Assembly: GCA_019246495.1 (NCBI GenBank)
Contig: JAFAQI010000474.1
Span: 1 to 11,065 of the forward strand
Direction of reading: 5' to 3'
Length of the DNA: 11,065 bases
DNA from: Frankiales bacterium
GTDB lineage: Bacteria; Actinomycetota; Actinomycetes; JAFAQI01
In this document: piece by piece, positions 1 through 6,870 of the stretch
How positions within the stretch are numbered: the stretch's first letter is position 1
Layout: the number at the start of each line of letters is the position of its first letter
Notes under the pieces: generated by a model
The model's database searches: none
Seen by the model: only the letters and a program-made list of their open reading frames with translations
What the model was told of the DNA's origin: nothing
Made by a program: the position numbers and the translations under genes

Positions 1-189
1 GCACGACGAGCCCTGGATGATCAGCCCGACGCCGTGCCGGGCGTTCTCGACGAACTGCCTCGCGTAGTGCGCCGCCGCGTCCGGTCCGTCACCGGCGCCC
101 TCGAGCACCGGCGCGCGATAGAGACGGTTGCGGATCGTTGCGCTGCCCAGCCGCAAGGGTTCGTGCAGCACGCCCGACATGCGTCGCAT
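1..189 (-). CDS. NADH:flavin oxidoreductase / old yellow enzyme family, N-terminal fragment
   Basis: This gene runs off the left edge, so only its first 63 codons are visible. Seen: counting from the ATG at 180, the translation has HEPLRLGSATIRNRLYRAPV at residues 6-25 and HGVGLIIQG at 49-57. These match the start of the FMN-binding TIM barrel of old yellow enzymes (EPLRLGSLTLRNRI...AP, then GVGLII). Family knowledge: these enzymes are cytoplasmic FMN proteins that use NAD(P)H to reduce activated C=C bonds or nitro groups. The catalytic and FMN residues lie outside the window, so substrate cannot be judged. Two in-frame ATGs exist, at 189 (MRRMSG) and 180 (MSGVL). An AGGA lies 11 nt before the first and would be 20 nt before the second, so I chose 189 with low certainty. 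It lies 54 bp downstream of the phosphodiesterase gene on the same strand and may share its transcript. Confidence 0.82.
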   Translation of the reverse strand, partial: MRRMSGVLHEPLRLGSATIRNRLYRAPVLEGAGDGPDAAAHYARQFVENARHGVGLIIQGSSC

Positions 190-243
190 GATCCCGCACG
201 TCCTGCGCAACGCCCGCGCCGGACCGCAGCCAGGCGCAGCCGC

Positions 244-1953
244 TCAGAGCACCGGCAGCGCCTGCGTCCCCTCGATCTGTACGGCGCCGAGCTCGCTCGG
301 GTCGAGCCCCAGCAGCACGAGGATGGTCGGTGCGATGCGCGTCGTCTCGACGCTTCGCGTGTCGACCACACCGCTCGCTCCGCCCGGTGCGTCGACGATC
401 AGCGGAACGTTGCGGTCCTCCGGATCGGCACCGCCGTGCTCCGCGATCTTCTTGACCCCGCCCGTGAAGACGACGCCGTGCTGCACAACGCCGACGACGT
501 CCGGATGCCGCAGCTCGCGCTGCCCGGTGCCATAGAAGGCCGCAGCCGCACGGCCGGCATAGACAGCACGCAGCCCGGACTCGTGCAGCGTGCGACCCGG
601 ACCGGCAGCGGTGGGATCTGCGGCGTCGTACGTCGTACCGGTTGCATCGTGCGAGAGCAGCCAGTCGTGGACGAATCCGGTCGCTGCTTTCGAGCGGTCG
701 GTCAGCCAGAACTGGAGGATGTCGTCGTCGGTCGCGAAAGCGACGAGATCGCCGGAGTGGCCGGCCGCATCCCAGGCGGCATTGATGCCGTCGATCAGCG
801 TGCCGTCGTCGATGCGCGTCAGGTCGGCCGGGTTCTGCGGCGACTGCGCGTGCTTCGCCGACAGGATGATCGCCGTCGAGCCGGTCAGGTGCCGTGCCGC
901 GAGCTCATCGGTCAGCAGTGTCAGCTGGCCGTTCACCCACGACAGCGCCTGCGACAGCAGCGGACCCGGAGTGAAGCCGTCGCTCAGATAACCGCCGGCA
1001 TAGGTCGTGCCGGTGGCCGGATCGGTCGACGCGGGAAGCTTCTCCGCGGTCGAGACGCTCTGGAAGTTCATCCCGAACAGCGTTGGCGTGCCGACGGTGT
1101 GCCGGCCGCTGTGGTCGCGCCCGTCGATCTCGTTGCGCACCGCCTCGACCTTGTAGTGGTCGTACTGCCGCGTCGCGAAGTTGTTGCCGGTCCAGTCGGC
1201 CGGGTTGCCCTTGATGTCGGTGTAGCGGGCCGGCGCATCGCTGTTGATCTCCGGCGTGAAGAGATCCTGGACTCCGGTGCCGCTCGGACCGTTGAGGATC
1301 TCGTACGCCGGATGCTTGTCGGACCAGGCAGTGCGCCCGTGGTGACTGCGGACGACCTCGAACACCGTGTTGACCTTCAGATAGCTGTGCGGGTAGACGG
1401 GCGCGCAGCTGGCGGGATCGACCGGCAGAGCGGCCGGGTTGATGAGGGTCCGCGGGTTGCCGGTCATTCGGAGGATCGAGCCGGGCAGGCCCGGGATGGC
1501 CTGGCCGGCCGCGATGCTCGACTGGTCCTGGTCGGCGCCCTCCGTGTAGCCGACCTCCGCTCCGCCGGGGGTGTTGGCGCAGTCCGTCGTACCCGCCGGC
1601 AGCAGGCGGTGGTTGAACGTGTCGTCGTAGTAGACGCCGGTGACGGCAGGATCACCGCCGGTCGCCTGCGCGAGCATGCCGGGGAAGGAGTCGCTGGGGA
1701 TCGGCGTCGCAGCCTCGGTGTAGTCGACTCCGCTGCCGACCAGCCGCGCCAACGTGGAGTGCGGATGCGTGGCGACAAACCAGTCCACGTCGCTCTGATG
1801 CAGGCCGTCGACGCTGATCAGCAGGACGTGCCGGATGTGCTGCCCGCCGGCGGACGCCGTCGCAGCAGGCACCAGGGAAGCCGTGCCCGCTACGAGCAGT
1901 GTCGCCGCCGCCAGCGTCCGCACCGGTCGGCCGCCATGCGCTTGCCGTGCCAC
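244..1953 (-). CDS. Secreted alkaline-phosphatase-superfamily phosphodiesterase / nucleotide pyrophosphatase-like protein
   Basis: This is a predicted exported metal-dependent phosphoesterase of 569 aa. The GTG at 1953 is chosen because AGGAG lies 6 nt upstream and because it places a signal peptide at the N-terminus: HGGRPVR, a hydrophobic LAAATLLVAG stretch, and Ala-rich cleavage sites near residues 30-36. The open frame continues upstream to 2037 but lacks such support. Seen: metal-ligand motif LLISVDGLH with Asp49, SDSFPG with Ser89 in the place of the nucleophilic Thr of NPP enzymes (TKTFPN), GVYYDD at 106-111, MNFQSV at 295-300, AKHAQSP at 366-372, and EHGGADPEDRNVPL at 505-518 with the late His ligand. 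The usual SDHG motif reads SAKH here, which I recall as normal for one secreted branch. Substrate is unknown; phosphodiesters or nucleotides are inferred from the fold. It is divergent from the LVIVD protein across a 199-bp gap. Confidence 0.88.
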   Translation of the reverse strand: MARQAHGGRPVRTLAAATLLVAGTASLVPAATASAGGQHIRHVLLISVDGLHQSDVDWFVATHPHSTLARLVGSGVDYTEAATPIPSDSFPGMLAQATGGDPAVTGVYYDDTFNHRLLPAGTTDCANTPGGAEVGYTEGADQDQSSIAAGQAIPGLPGSILRMTGNPRTLINPAALPVDPASCAPVYPHSYLKVNTVFEVVRSHHGRTAWSDKHPAYEILNGPSGTGVQDLFTPEINSDAPARYTDIKGNPADWTGNNFATRQYDHYKVEAVRNEIDGRDHSGRHTVGTPTLFGMNFQSVSTAEKLPASTDPATGTTYAGGYLSDGFTPGPLLSQALSWVNGQLTLLTDELAARHLTGSTAIILSAKHAQSPQNPADLTRIDDGTLIDGINAAWDAAGHSGDLVAFATDDDILQFWLTDRSKAATGFVHDWLLSHDATGTTYDAADPTAAGPGRTLHESGLRAVYAGRAAAAFYGTGQRELRHPDVVGVVQHGVVFTGGVKKIAEHGGADPEDRNVPLIVDAPGGASGVVDTRSVETTRIAPTILVLLGLDPSELGAVQIEGTQALPVL

Positions 1954-2152
1954 GTCGAGCTCCTGTCGTCGCCGAATGCAGCCGTTCCTAGCGAGCGCAG
2001 GTGGACCGTTGGCATCGATGAGGTGAAAGCGGGGCAAACTCGGACAGGAATCCGCGCTCTGGCGACGAAGTCGCGCTCGGCAGCCGTCACTCCCGGACCG
2101 GCGGCGTCGTTAGGAAACCGAACGCCGTTCTCGCGCCCACGAAAGGCCACCC
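1954..2152. promoter_or_regulatory. Divergent intergenic region between phosphodiesterase and LVIVD genes
   Basis: These 199 bp separate two divergent secreted-protein genes and must hold both promoters unless transcription starts further away. Seen: AGGAG for the minus gene, and GAAAGG at 2141-2146, 6 nt before the GTG of the plus gene. TANNNT-like hexamers occur (TAGGAA at 2109-2114 on plus; TAGGAA on minus near 2015) but neither has a convincing -35 at 17-18 bp. I could not assign a promoter or operator. No open frame here looks coding. Confidence 0.4.
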
Positions 2153-3640
2153 GTGTCTCCGCTGCGTCACCGCTCCCTCGTCACGACCGCTGCCATCGGT
2201 GTCGTCGGCCTCGCCGGCGCCGCAACCGCTGCCGTTGCGATCCGGCCGGCCTTCGTGCCGGGAGTCGCGGCGTACCACGCCACCCACGACATCGCCCCGG
2301 TCGCGGGCGCGGTGAAGGTGCCGCCCGCGACGCCGCGCGCGCACTGCGGGCCGGGCTCGCGGCCGGAGACCGGTCGGCAGGGCCGGGTCCCGCTGGCCGA
2401 CTACTCGAACGGCCGCGCCGCCAAGGGCTACTACTGCAACGCCGTCCAGGTCTCGCACATCGGCGCGACCGGCGGCTTCAAGACGTTCCGTTACGTCGAC
2501 AAGCACCAGCACGTCTGCGCGTTCTACGACGGCACGCTGCTCTTCCCGACGTCGGTGTTCCACAACAACGAGACGGGCGGCACGCACGTCCTCGACATGT
2601 CCAACCCGGCCCACCCGGTCGAGACTGCGGTCCTCCGGACCGCGGCGATGGACAGCCCGCACGAGTCGCTCGCCCTCAATGCGAAGCGCGGCCTTCTCGC
2701 GGCCGGCATGGGCTCGCCGGGGACCGCGCCCGGCATCGTCGACGTCTACAGCGTTGCGAACGACTGCCGTCACCCGGTGCTTCAGTCGTCGACACCGTTC
2801 GGCATCCTCGGCCACGAGAGCGGCTTCTCCCCCGACGGCCGGACGCTGTGGATCTCCACCACGGCGCGTCCGGGTGTGACGGCAATCGACGTGAGCAACC
2901 CGCAGCTGCCGTCGATCGTCTGGCGCAGCACCAACTTCACGTTCCACGGCATGAACATCAACTCGACCGGCACCCGGCTCTACGGCGCTGACCTGGGCAT
3001 GGCAGGTCTCACGATCCTGGACATCAGCCAGGTGCAGAAGCGCGTCGCGAACCCCAAGGTGACCGTGGTCTCGCACATCACCTGGCCGGACGTCTCGATC
3101 CCGCAGAACACGATTCCCGTGACGATCAAGGGCCACAAGTACCTGGTCGAGTTCGACGAGTACGCCCGCAACGCGGCCAGCTACAACCCCAGCGACCCGG
3201 TCGGCGCGGCGCGGCTCATCAACATCGACAACGACCGCAAGCCGCGCGTCGTGTCGAGCATGCGCCTCGAGGTCAACCAGCCGGCGGCCCGCGCGTCGGA
3301 CCAGAAGAACGACCCCGGCGCGCAGTACGGCGTCCAGGGCTACGCCGCGCACTACTGCGCCGTGCCCCGCCTCAAGAACCCCGGCATCGTCGCGTGCAGC
3401 TTCATCCTCTCCGGCCTGCGCGTGTTCGACATCTCGAACCCGAAGCACCCGCGAGAGATCGCCTACTTCAACAAGCCCGCGCCCAACACGCTCCCGCTGA
3501 AGAGCGGCTCCTACGCGATGTCGGCGCCGAGCTTCGACGTGGCCCGGCACGAGGCCTGGTACGCCGACGGCGACAGCGGGTTCTATGCCGTGAAGCTGAC
3601 GAACGGCGCCTGGCCGCACGGGCTCAACACCACCCGCTGA
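2153..3640 (+). CDS. Secreted LVIVD-repeat beta-propeller protein of unknown function
   Basis: This 495-aa protein starts at GTG 2153, with GAAAGG 6 nt upstream. Seen: an N-terminal basic segment followed by a hydrophobic stretch at residues 9-30 (TTAAIGVVGLAGAATAAVAI) is a signal peptide or anchor. The mature part carries repeats of the LVIVD type: THVLDMSNPAHP at 144-155, VTAIDVSNPQLP at 242-253, GLTILDIS at 285-292 and LRVFDISNPKHP at 422-433. Between them are WD40-like GFSPDGRTLWIS and FHGMNINSTGTRLY. Each repeat is expected to be a blade of a beta-propeller. Six Cys residues (65, 95, 122, 205, 402, 415) are compatible with disulfides outside the cell. Family knowledge: LVIVD proteins are widespread exported proteins without an established enzymatic role; ligand binding is possible. 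No catalytic motif was recognised. The next gene lies 60 bp downstream on the same strand but seems to have its own promoter. Confidence 0.85.
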   Translation: MSPLRHRSLVTTAAIGVVGLAGAATAAVAIRPAFVPGVAAYHATHDIAPVAGAVKVPPATPRAHCGPGSRPETGRQGRVPLADYSNGRAAKGYYCNAVQVSHIGATGGFKTFRYVDKHQHVCAFYDGTLLFPTSVFHNNETGGTHVLDMSNPAHPVETAVLRTAAMDSPHESLALNAKRGLLAAGMGSPGTAPGIVDVYSVANDCRHPVLQSSTPFGILGHESGFSPDGRTLWISTTARPGVTAIDVSNPQLPSIVWRSTNFTFHGMNINSTGTRLYGADLGMAGLTILDISQVQKRVANPKVTVVSHITWPDVSIPQNTIPVTIKGHKYLVEFDEYARNAASYNPSDPVGAARLINIDNDRKPRVVSSMRLEVNQPAARASDQKNDPGAQYGVQGYAAHYCAVPRLKNPGIVACSFILSGLRVFDISNPKHPREIAYFNKPAPNTLPLKSGSYAMSAPSFDVARHEAWYADGDSGFYAVKLTNGAWPHGLNTTR

Positions 3641-3662
3641 GCGCCGCGGTCAGGATCGCGCC

Positions 3663-3692
3663 ATGACGGAGCTGACACCGCCTCCGTAGCAT
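3663..3692 (+). promoter_or_regulatory. Candidate leaderless promoter for the GH25-like gene
   Basis: A -10 hexamer TAGCAT (3687-3692, TANNNT type) is preceded by ATGACG (3663-3668) at 18 bp, or TGACGG at 17 bp. It ends 8 nt before the GTG at 3701. Transcription would then begin at or next to the start codon, which explains the lack of a good ribosome-binding site (only CGGA at 3693-3696). Leaderless genes with TANNNT 6-9 nt before the start are common in Actinomycetota. This is inferred from spacing only. Confidence 0.45.
3666..3687 (+). terminator. Small hairpin after the LVIVD gene
   Basis: ACGGAG (3666-3671) pairs with CTCCGT (3682-3687) around a 10-nt loop, 25 bp after the LVIVD stop codon. 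There is no T-run. It could weakly terminate the LVIVD transcript or act as an operator, since it overlaps the candidate -35/-10 region of the next gene. A 6-bp stem can arise by chance in DNA this GC-rich. Confidence 0.22.
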
Positions 3693-3700
3693 CGGACGTC

Positions 3701-4612
3701 GTGCCCTCCCAGCGTCTGGCCTCGCGTCTGACGCTGCTCGGGTCGGCCATCTGCCTCGCCCTCGCCGGAGCGGTCATCGTCATCGCGGTCCGGAGCGCGT
3801 CGCACCCCGGCGCACATGTCCGCGGCGCCCCGCTTCCCGCGACCGGCGTGGCGCCGGGAACGCTGCAGTCGCCTCCCCCGGCGACGACCGCGCCGCCGGC
3901 GCCCGCCCACGGCGCGGCGGGGTCGGGCGGCCACCAGCGCCGCCCACACTTCACGCCGGCCGCCCGGCTCGCCACGTTCTGGGGCATCGACGTCTCGTGG
4001 CCGCAGTGCGACCCGGGCGCGCTGCCGGCCCTGACCACGGGCTTCGTTGTCGTTGGCGTCAACGACGGCCGGCCGTTCACCGACAACCCGTGCGCTCGCC
4101 AGCAGGTCACCTACGCGACCGCACACACTGGCTATGCGGCGTACCTCAACATCGACGCCCCACGGTTCGGCGACGCCGCGTCCTACGGTCGCAAGGCCGC
4201 GCTCGACGGCCTCGCCCGCGCGACCGCAGACGGCATCCGCGCGCCAACGATCTGGCTCGACGTCGAGACCCTCAACCACTGGGCCGACCCGGCGACCAAC
4301 GTCGCGGTCATCAACGGCGCGCTGCACGCGCTGCAACAGCACGGCGTGACCGCGGGCATCTACACCGCCGTACCGATGTGGCAGCAGATCACCGGCGGCG
4401 CATCGATCAACGTGCCGGTCTGGCTCGCGACGACCGTCACCGACTATCGCGACGTCGACCCGCTCTGCGCCGTCGGCGTCGGCGGCCACCCCGCCGCACT
4501 CGCGCAGTACGTCGCGACGACCGGCAGCCAGCTCATCGACGTGGACGTCTTGTGCACCGCGACTCGCAGCCAGAGCGTGCCGATGTTCGCCGCGGGAGCC
4601 GGCGGCGCCTGA
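3701..4612 (+). CDS. Membrane-anchored GH25-like (lysozyme-type TIM barrel) domain protein
   Basis: This 303-aa protein starts at GTG 3701. Seen: one N-terminal hydrophobic segment at residues 9-30 (RLTLLGSAICLALAGAVIVI), an Ala/Pro/Thr/Gly-rich linker at about 43-85, then a globular domain from 92. Key motifs are FWGIDVSWPQCD with Asp97, WLDVET with Asp187 and Glu189, AQYV at 268-271, and LIDVDVLC with Asp280/282. Family knowledge: GH25 muramidases use an Asp near the first strand, a DxE pair on a middle strand and a late Asp to cut MurNAc-GlcNAc bonds; all have plausible counterparts here. Inference: it is an exported or membrane-tethered glycan-binding or peptidoglycan-hydrolysing protein. 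The DVSWPQC variant belongs to a poorly characterised actinobacterial group, also close to DUF1906-like barrels, so activity is not assured. Cys103, 131, 256 and 285 could form disulfides. Confidence 0.75.
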   Translation: MPSQRLASRLTLLGSAICLALAGAVIVIAVRSASHPGAHVRGAPLPATGVAPGTLQSPPPATTAPPAPAHGAAGSGGHQRRPHFTPAARLATFWGIDVSWPQCDPGALPALTTGFVVVGVNDGRPFTDNPCARQQVTYATAHTGYAAYLNIDAPRFGDAASYGRKAALDGLARATADGIRAPTIWLDVETLNHWADPATNVAVINGALHALQQHGVTAGIYTAVPMWQQITGGASINVPVWLATTVTDYRDVDPLCAVGVGGHPAALAQYVATTGSQLIDVDVLCTATRSQSVPMFAAGAGGA

Positions 4613-4620
4613 ACGAGGCG
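4606..4620. terminator. Possible bidirectional hairpin between convergent genes
   Basis: CGCCT (4606-4610) and AGGCG (4616-4620) can pair around GAACG, straddling the stop codon of the GH25-like gene and lying 24 bp past the stop of the DUF1801 gene on the other strand. The stem is only 5 bp and neither side has a T-run. Only 31 bp separate the two stop codons, so any shared terminator must sit about here. Confidence 0.2.
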
Positions 4621-4643
4621 ACCGCGGCGACGCGCGTATTTGC

Positions 4644-5093
4644 TCAGGAGATCGCGGTCTTCACGAGCTTCTCGACCTGCTTCTGCACGGCGGGACTCCA
4701 CTTGCCGAGTGCATAGGACACCGGCCAGAGATCCCCGTCGTCGAGGTTCGCCGTGTCCTGGAAACCGATCGTCGAGTAGCGGTAGTTGAACTTGCCGGAG
4801 TCCTGGAAGAACACGACGACCTTGCCGTCCTCGTTGGCGTACGCCGGCATCCCGTACCACGTCTTGGGCGACAGGTCGGGCGCCGCCGTGGTCACCGCCG
4901 AATGCACCCGCTCGGCGAGGGACCGGTCCTCCGGCGCCATCTTGGCGATGGCGTCGAGCACGGCCTGAAGACCGTCGGCCTTCTTCGCGCCCTTCTTGCC
5001 CTCCGCGCGAAGCTCCGCGGCCCGCTGCTTCATCGCGGCGCGTTCCTCCGCGCTGAACCCGTCGGAACTCGAGGTGGCCTTCTTCGCTGGCAT
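4644..5093 (-). CDS. DUF1801 (YdhG-like) family protein
   Basis: This is a 149-aa soluble cytoplasmic protein without signal peptide or membrane segment. Seen: a Lys/Ala/Glu-rich N-terminal third (MPAKKATSSS, then AEERAAMKQRAAELRAEGKK), followed by a compact domain with DRSLAERVHSAV, WYGMPAYANEDGKVVVFFQ at 79-97 and FNYRYSTIGF at 102-111. The WYGMPAY...KVVVFF pattern is characteristic of DUF1801 proteins (compare YdhG). No biochemical function is firmly established; members sit in a beta-barrel-like fold related to SufE-unlike small ligand-binding domains, and I do not infer a substrate. ATG 5093 is chosen because MPAKK is a typical start for such proteins; an in-frame GTG at 5102 has AAGGG only 3 nt upstream and is the alternative. 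It is monocistronic, convergent with the GH25-like gene and divergent from the gamma-glutamyltransferase gene. Confidence 0.8.
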   Translation of the reverse strand: MPAKKATSSSDGFSAEERAAMKQRAAELRAEGKKGAKKADGLQAVLDAIAKMAPEDRSLAERVHSAVTTAAPDLSPKTWYGMPAYANEDGKVVVFFQDSGKFNYRYSTIGFQDTANLDDGDLWPVSYALGKWSPAVQKQVEKLVKTAIS

Positions 5094-5160
5094 CGTCCGC
5101 ACTGACCCTTCGTCGTGGGGTTCGGCCCGCCGCCGAACCGTTGACCCGAAGGCTAGGCAA

Positions 5161-5175
5161 GCCGGCGCAGCCGGC
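5161..5175. promoter_or_regulatory. GC-rich hairpin/repeat in divergent gap
   Basis: GCCGGC (5161-5166) and GCCGGC (5170-5175) are separated by GCA. They are at once a direct repeat and, being self-complementary, able to form a 6-bp hairpin with a 3-nt loop. The pair lies between the divergent DUF1801 and gamma-glutamyltransferase genes, close to a minus-strand TAGCCT hexamer (5155-5150) that could be a -10. An operator role is possible but unsupported beyond position. Confidence 0.2.
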
Positions 5176-5202
5176 GCTTCTCGATTCCTGCTCGACCGGC
5201 CA

Positions 5203-5245
5203 TACGATCGCCCAGCAGCAAGAGAAGCAAGAGAACAGCAGAGGA
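5203..5245 (+). promoter_or_regulatory. Candidate -10 and purine-rich tandem repeat leader of the gamma-glutamyltransferase gene
   Basis: TACGAT (5203-5208) is a plausible -10 with only weak -35 candidates (TCGATT at 5181-5186, 16-bp spacer). It is followed by a strikingly A/G-rich tract that contains a perfect 9-bp tandem repeat, GCAAGAGAA, at 5218-5226 and 5227-5235. AGAGGA directly abuts the GTG at 5246. In such GC-rich DNA the tract stands out. It may act as an unstructured ribosome landing site. The promoter assignment is tentative. Confidence 0.35.
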
Positions 5246-6826
5246 GTGGTCAGCCTGCGCACGGCGCCGTTCATGTCGCGATACGCCGGCCACGGCATGG
5301 TGTGCGCGGTCGACCACCTCGCCGCCCAGGCCGGGCTGGTGATGTTGCGCGCGGGCGGCAACGCGGTCGACGCCGCTATCGCGACGAGCGCAGTGCTGGC
5401 CGTCACCACCCAGCACATGTGCGGACTCGGCGGCGACCTGTTCGCGCTCGTGCACCGCCCCGGTGACAGCACGCCGGCCGTGCTCAACTCCAGCGGCCGC
5501 GCCGGCTCCGGGGCGGACCCCGACCGGCTCCGCGCCGACGGTCACCACGCGATGCCGATGTCCGGCGACATCCGCTCGGTCACCACGCCGGGCTGCGTCG
5601 ACGGCTGGCTCGCCCTGCACGAGCGCTTCGGATCGCTTCCGCTCGCGGACATCCTGGCGCCCGCCATCGGCTACGCCGCCGACGGCTTCCCGGCGGCGCC
5701 GTACCTCGCCTGGGTCGCATCGATGGTCGCCGACCTGCCGGGCGGCGAGGACTTCAAGGCCGCGACCCAACCGGGCGCGATTGTCCGCCGCCCGGGCGTC
5801 GCCCGTGCCCTGCGCGACGTCCTCGGCAAGGGCCGCGACGGGTTCTACGGCGGCGAGTTCGGCGCCGGGCTGCTCCGCCTCGGTTCCGGACTGTTCACCG
5901 ACGCCGACCTCGCCCGAGACATCGCCGAGTGGGTCGAACCGCTCTCCCTCGACGTCTGGGGCCGGCGGCTGCACACCGTGCCACCCAACTCCCAGGGCTA
6001 CCTCACGCTCGGCTCGTCCTGGATCGCCGCGGGCCTTCCGCTCCCCGCCGACACCGACGACAGCGCGTGGGCGCACCTCACCGTCGAGGCCGCTCGACAG
6101 GCCGCCTGGGACCGCGTCGACGTGCTCTACGACGGAGCCGACGTCGCGACTCTCCTTACCCCCGAGCGCCTGTCACCGCGCCGCGACGCGATTGATCCCG
6201 ACAAGGCAGCGGCGCTCGGCGACAGCTACCGCGGCGGCGGCACCATCGCCCTCTGCACGGTCGACGAGAACCGGATGGGCGTCTCGCTGATCCAGTCCAA
6301 CGCCGCAGGGTTCGGCGCCAACATCGCCGAGCCGTCGACCGGCATCTTCCTGCACAACCGCGGCATCGGCTTCAGCCTCGAGCCCGGCCATCCGGCGGAG
6401 TTCGCGCCCGGCCGCCGCCCGCCGCACACGCTTTCGCCGGCGCTCGTGACGACGCCCGACGGCGACCTCGACATGGTCATCGCAACGATGGGCGGCGACT
6501 CGCAACCGCAGGTGCTGCTGCAGCTGCTCGCCCGCATCCTGGGCGCCGGCGAGCAGGTCGGCGACGCGATGGCCGCCGGCCGCTGGGTGCTCGGTGCAGC
6601 CGACGGCGGTGGGGGCTTCTCCACCTGGAACCAGCGCGGCGCTGTGCAGGTCGAGCTCGAGCCTGCGACGCCTCCTCAGTGGGCCGACGGGCTTCGCGCC
6701 CGCGGGCACGACATCGTCGTCCGGGACGGCAACTACGGCCACGCACACGCGATCGCCGTACGAGGTGACCACCTCGAGGGCGCCAGCGATCCGCGCGCGC
6801 TGTCCGGCGACGCGGCGGCGTACTGA
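5246..6826 (+). CDS. Gamma-glutamyltransferase-family protein (Ntn hydrolase), signal-less
   Basis: This 526-aa protein would be made as a precursor that cleaves itself before a nucleophilic Thr and then hydrolyses or transfers gamma-glutamyl groups, for example from glutathione. Seen: GHGMVCAVDHLAAQAG at 15-30, LRAGGNAVDAA at 34-44, CGLGGDLFALV at 59-69, SSGRAG with Arg85 in the position of the glutamate-binding Arg, GGGTIALCTVD with the putative nucleophile Thr333, VSLIQSNAAGFGA, and GGDSQPQ at 416-422 in the place of the oxyanion-loop GGS. GTIALC and GGDSQPQ resemble the YwrD-like branch rather than classical periplasmic GGT. No signal peptide is present, so it probably works in the cytoplasm. 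The start is uncertain: the open frame goes back to TTG 5141, GTG 5246 has an SD that is too close, and ATG 5273 lacks one. It is transcribed alone, away from the DUF1801 gene. Confidence 0.88.
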   Translation: MVSLRTAPFMSRYAGHGMVCAVDHLAAQAGLVMLRAGGNAVDAAIATSAVLAVTTQHMCGLGGDLFALVHRPGDSTPAVLNSSGRAGSGADPDRLRADGHHAMPMSGDIRSVTTPGCVDGWLALHERFGSLPLADILAPAIGYAADGFPAAPYLAWVASMVADLPGGEDFKAATQPGAIVRRPGVARALRDVLGKGRDGFYGGEFGAGLLRLGSGLFTDADLARDIAEWVEPLSLDVWGRRLHTVPPNSQGYLTLGSSWIAAGLPLPADTDDSAWAHLTVEAARQAAWDRVDVLYDGADVATLLTPERLSPRRDAIDPDKAAALGDSYRGGGTIALCTVDENRMGVSLIQSNAAGFGANIAEPSTGIFLHNRGIGFSLEPGHPAEFAPGRRPPHTLSPALVTTPDGDLDMVIATMGGDSQPQVLLQLLARILGAGEQVGDAMAAGRWVLGAADGGGGFSTWNQRGAVQVELEPATPPQWADGLRARGHDIVVRDGNYGHAHAIAVRGDHLEGASDPRALSGDAAAY

Positions 6827-6833
6827 AAACCGC

Positions 6834-6862
6834 TTGTTGCGCCCGACGCCGCTGGCTACGGT
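6834..6862 (+). promoter_or_regulatory. Promoter candidate for the ABC exporter operon
   Basis: TTGTTG (6834-6839) and TACGGT (6857-6862) are separated by 17 bp, a sound housekeeping-type arrangement for Actinomycetota. It lies just after the gamma-glutamyltransferase stop codon. Transcription is predicted to start near 6869-6871, leaving about 125 nt before the ATPase start at 6996. The ATG at 6871 sits 8 nt after the -10, the same distance as at the GH25-like gene. Confidence 0.5.
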
Positions 6863-6870
6863 GCTCGGTG

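Noticed and set aside
34..2991. Very long plus-strand open frame (985 codons)
   Set aside because: It runs antisense to the phosphodiesterase gene and out of frame through the LVIVD gene. It is Arg-rich, lacks recognisable domains, and arises because stop codons are rare in this GC-rich DNA.
2087..3619. 510-codon minus-strand frame opposite the LVIVD gene
   Set aside because: Val/Arg/Asp-rich shadow of a gene with clear repeats and signal peptide on the other strand; no domain pattern.
5153..6076. 307-codon minus-strand frame starting inside the gamma-glutamyltransferase gene
   Set aside because: Antisense shadow; the plus-strand product has multiple conserved GGT motifs, whereas this one shows none.
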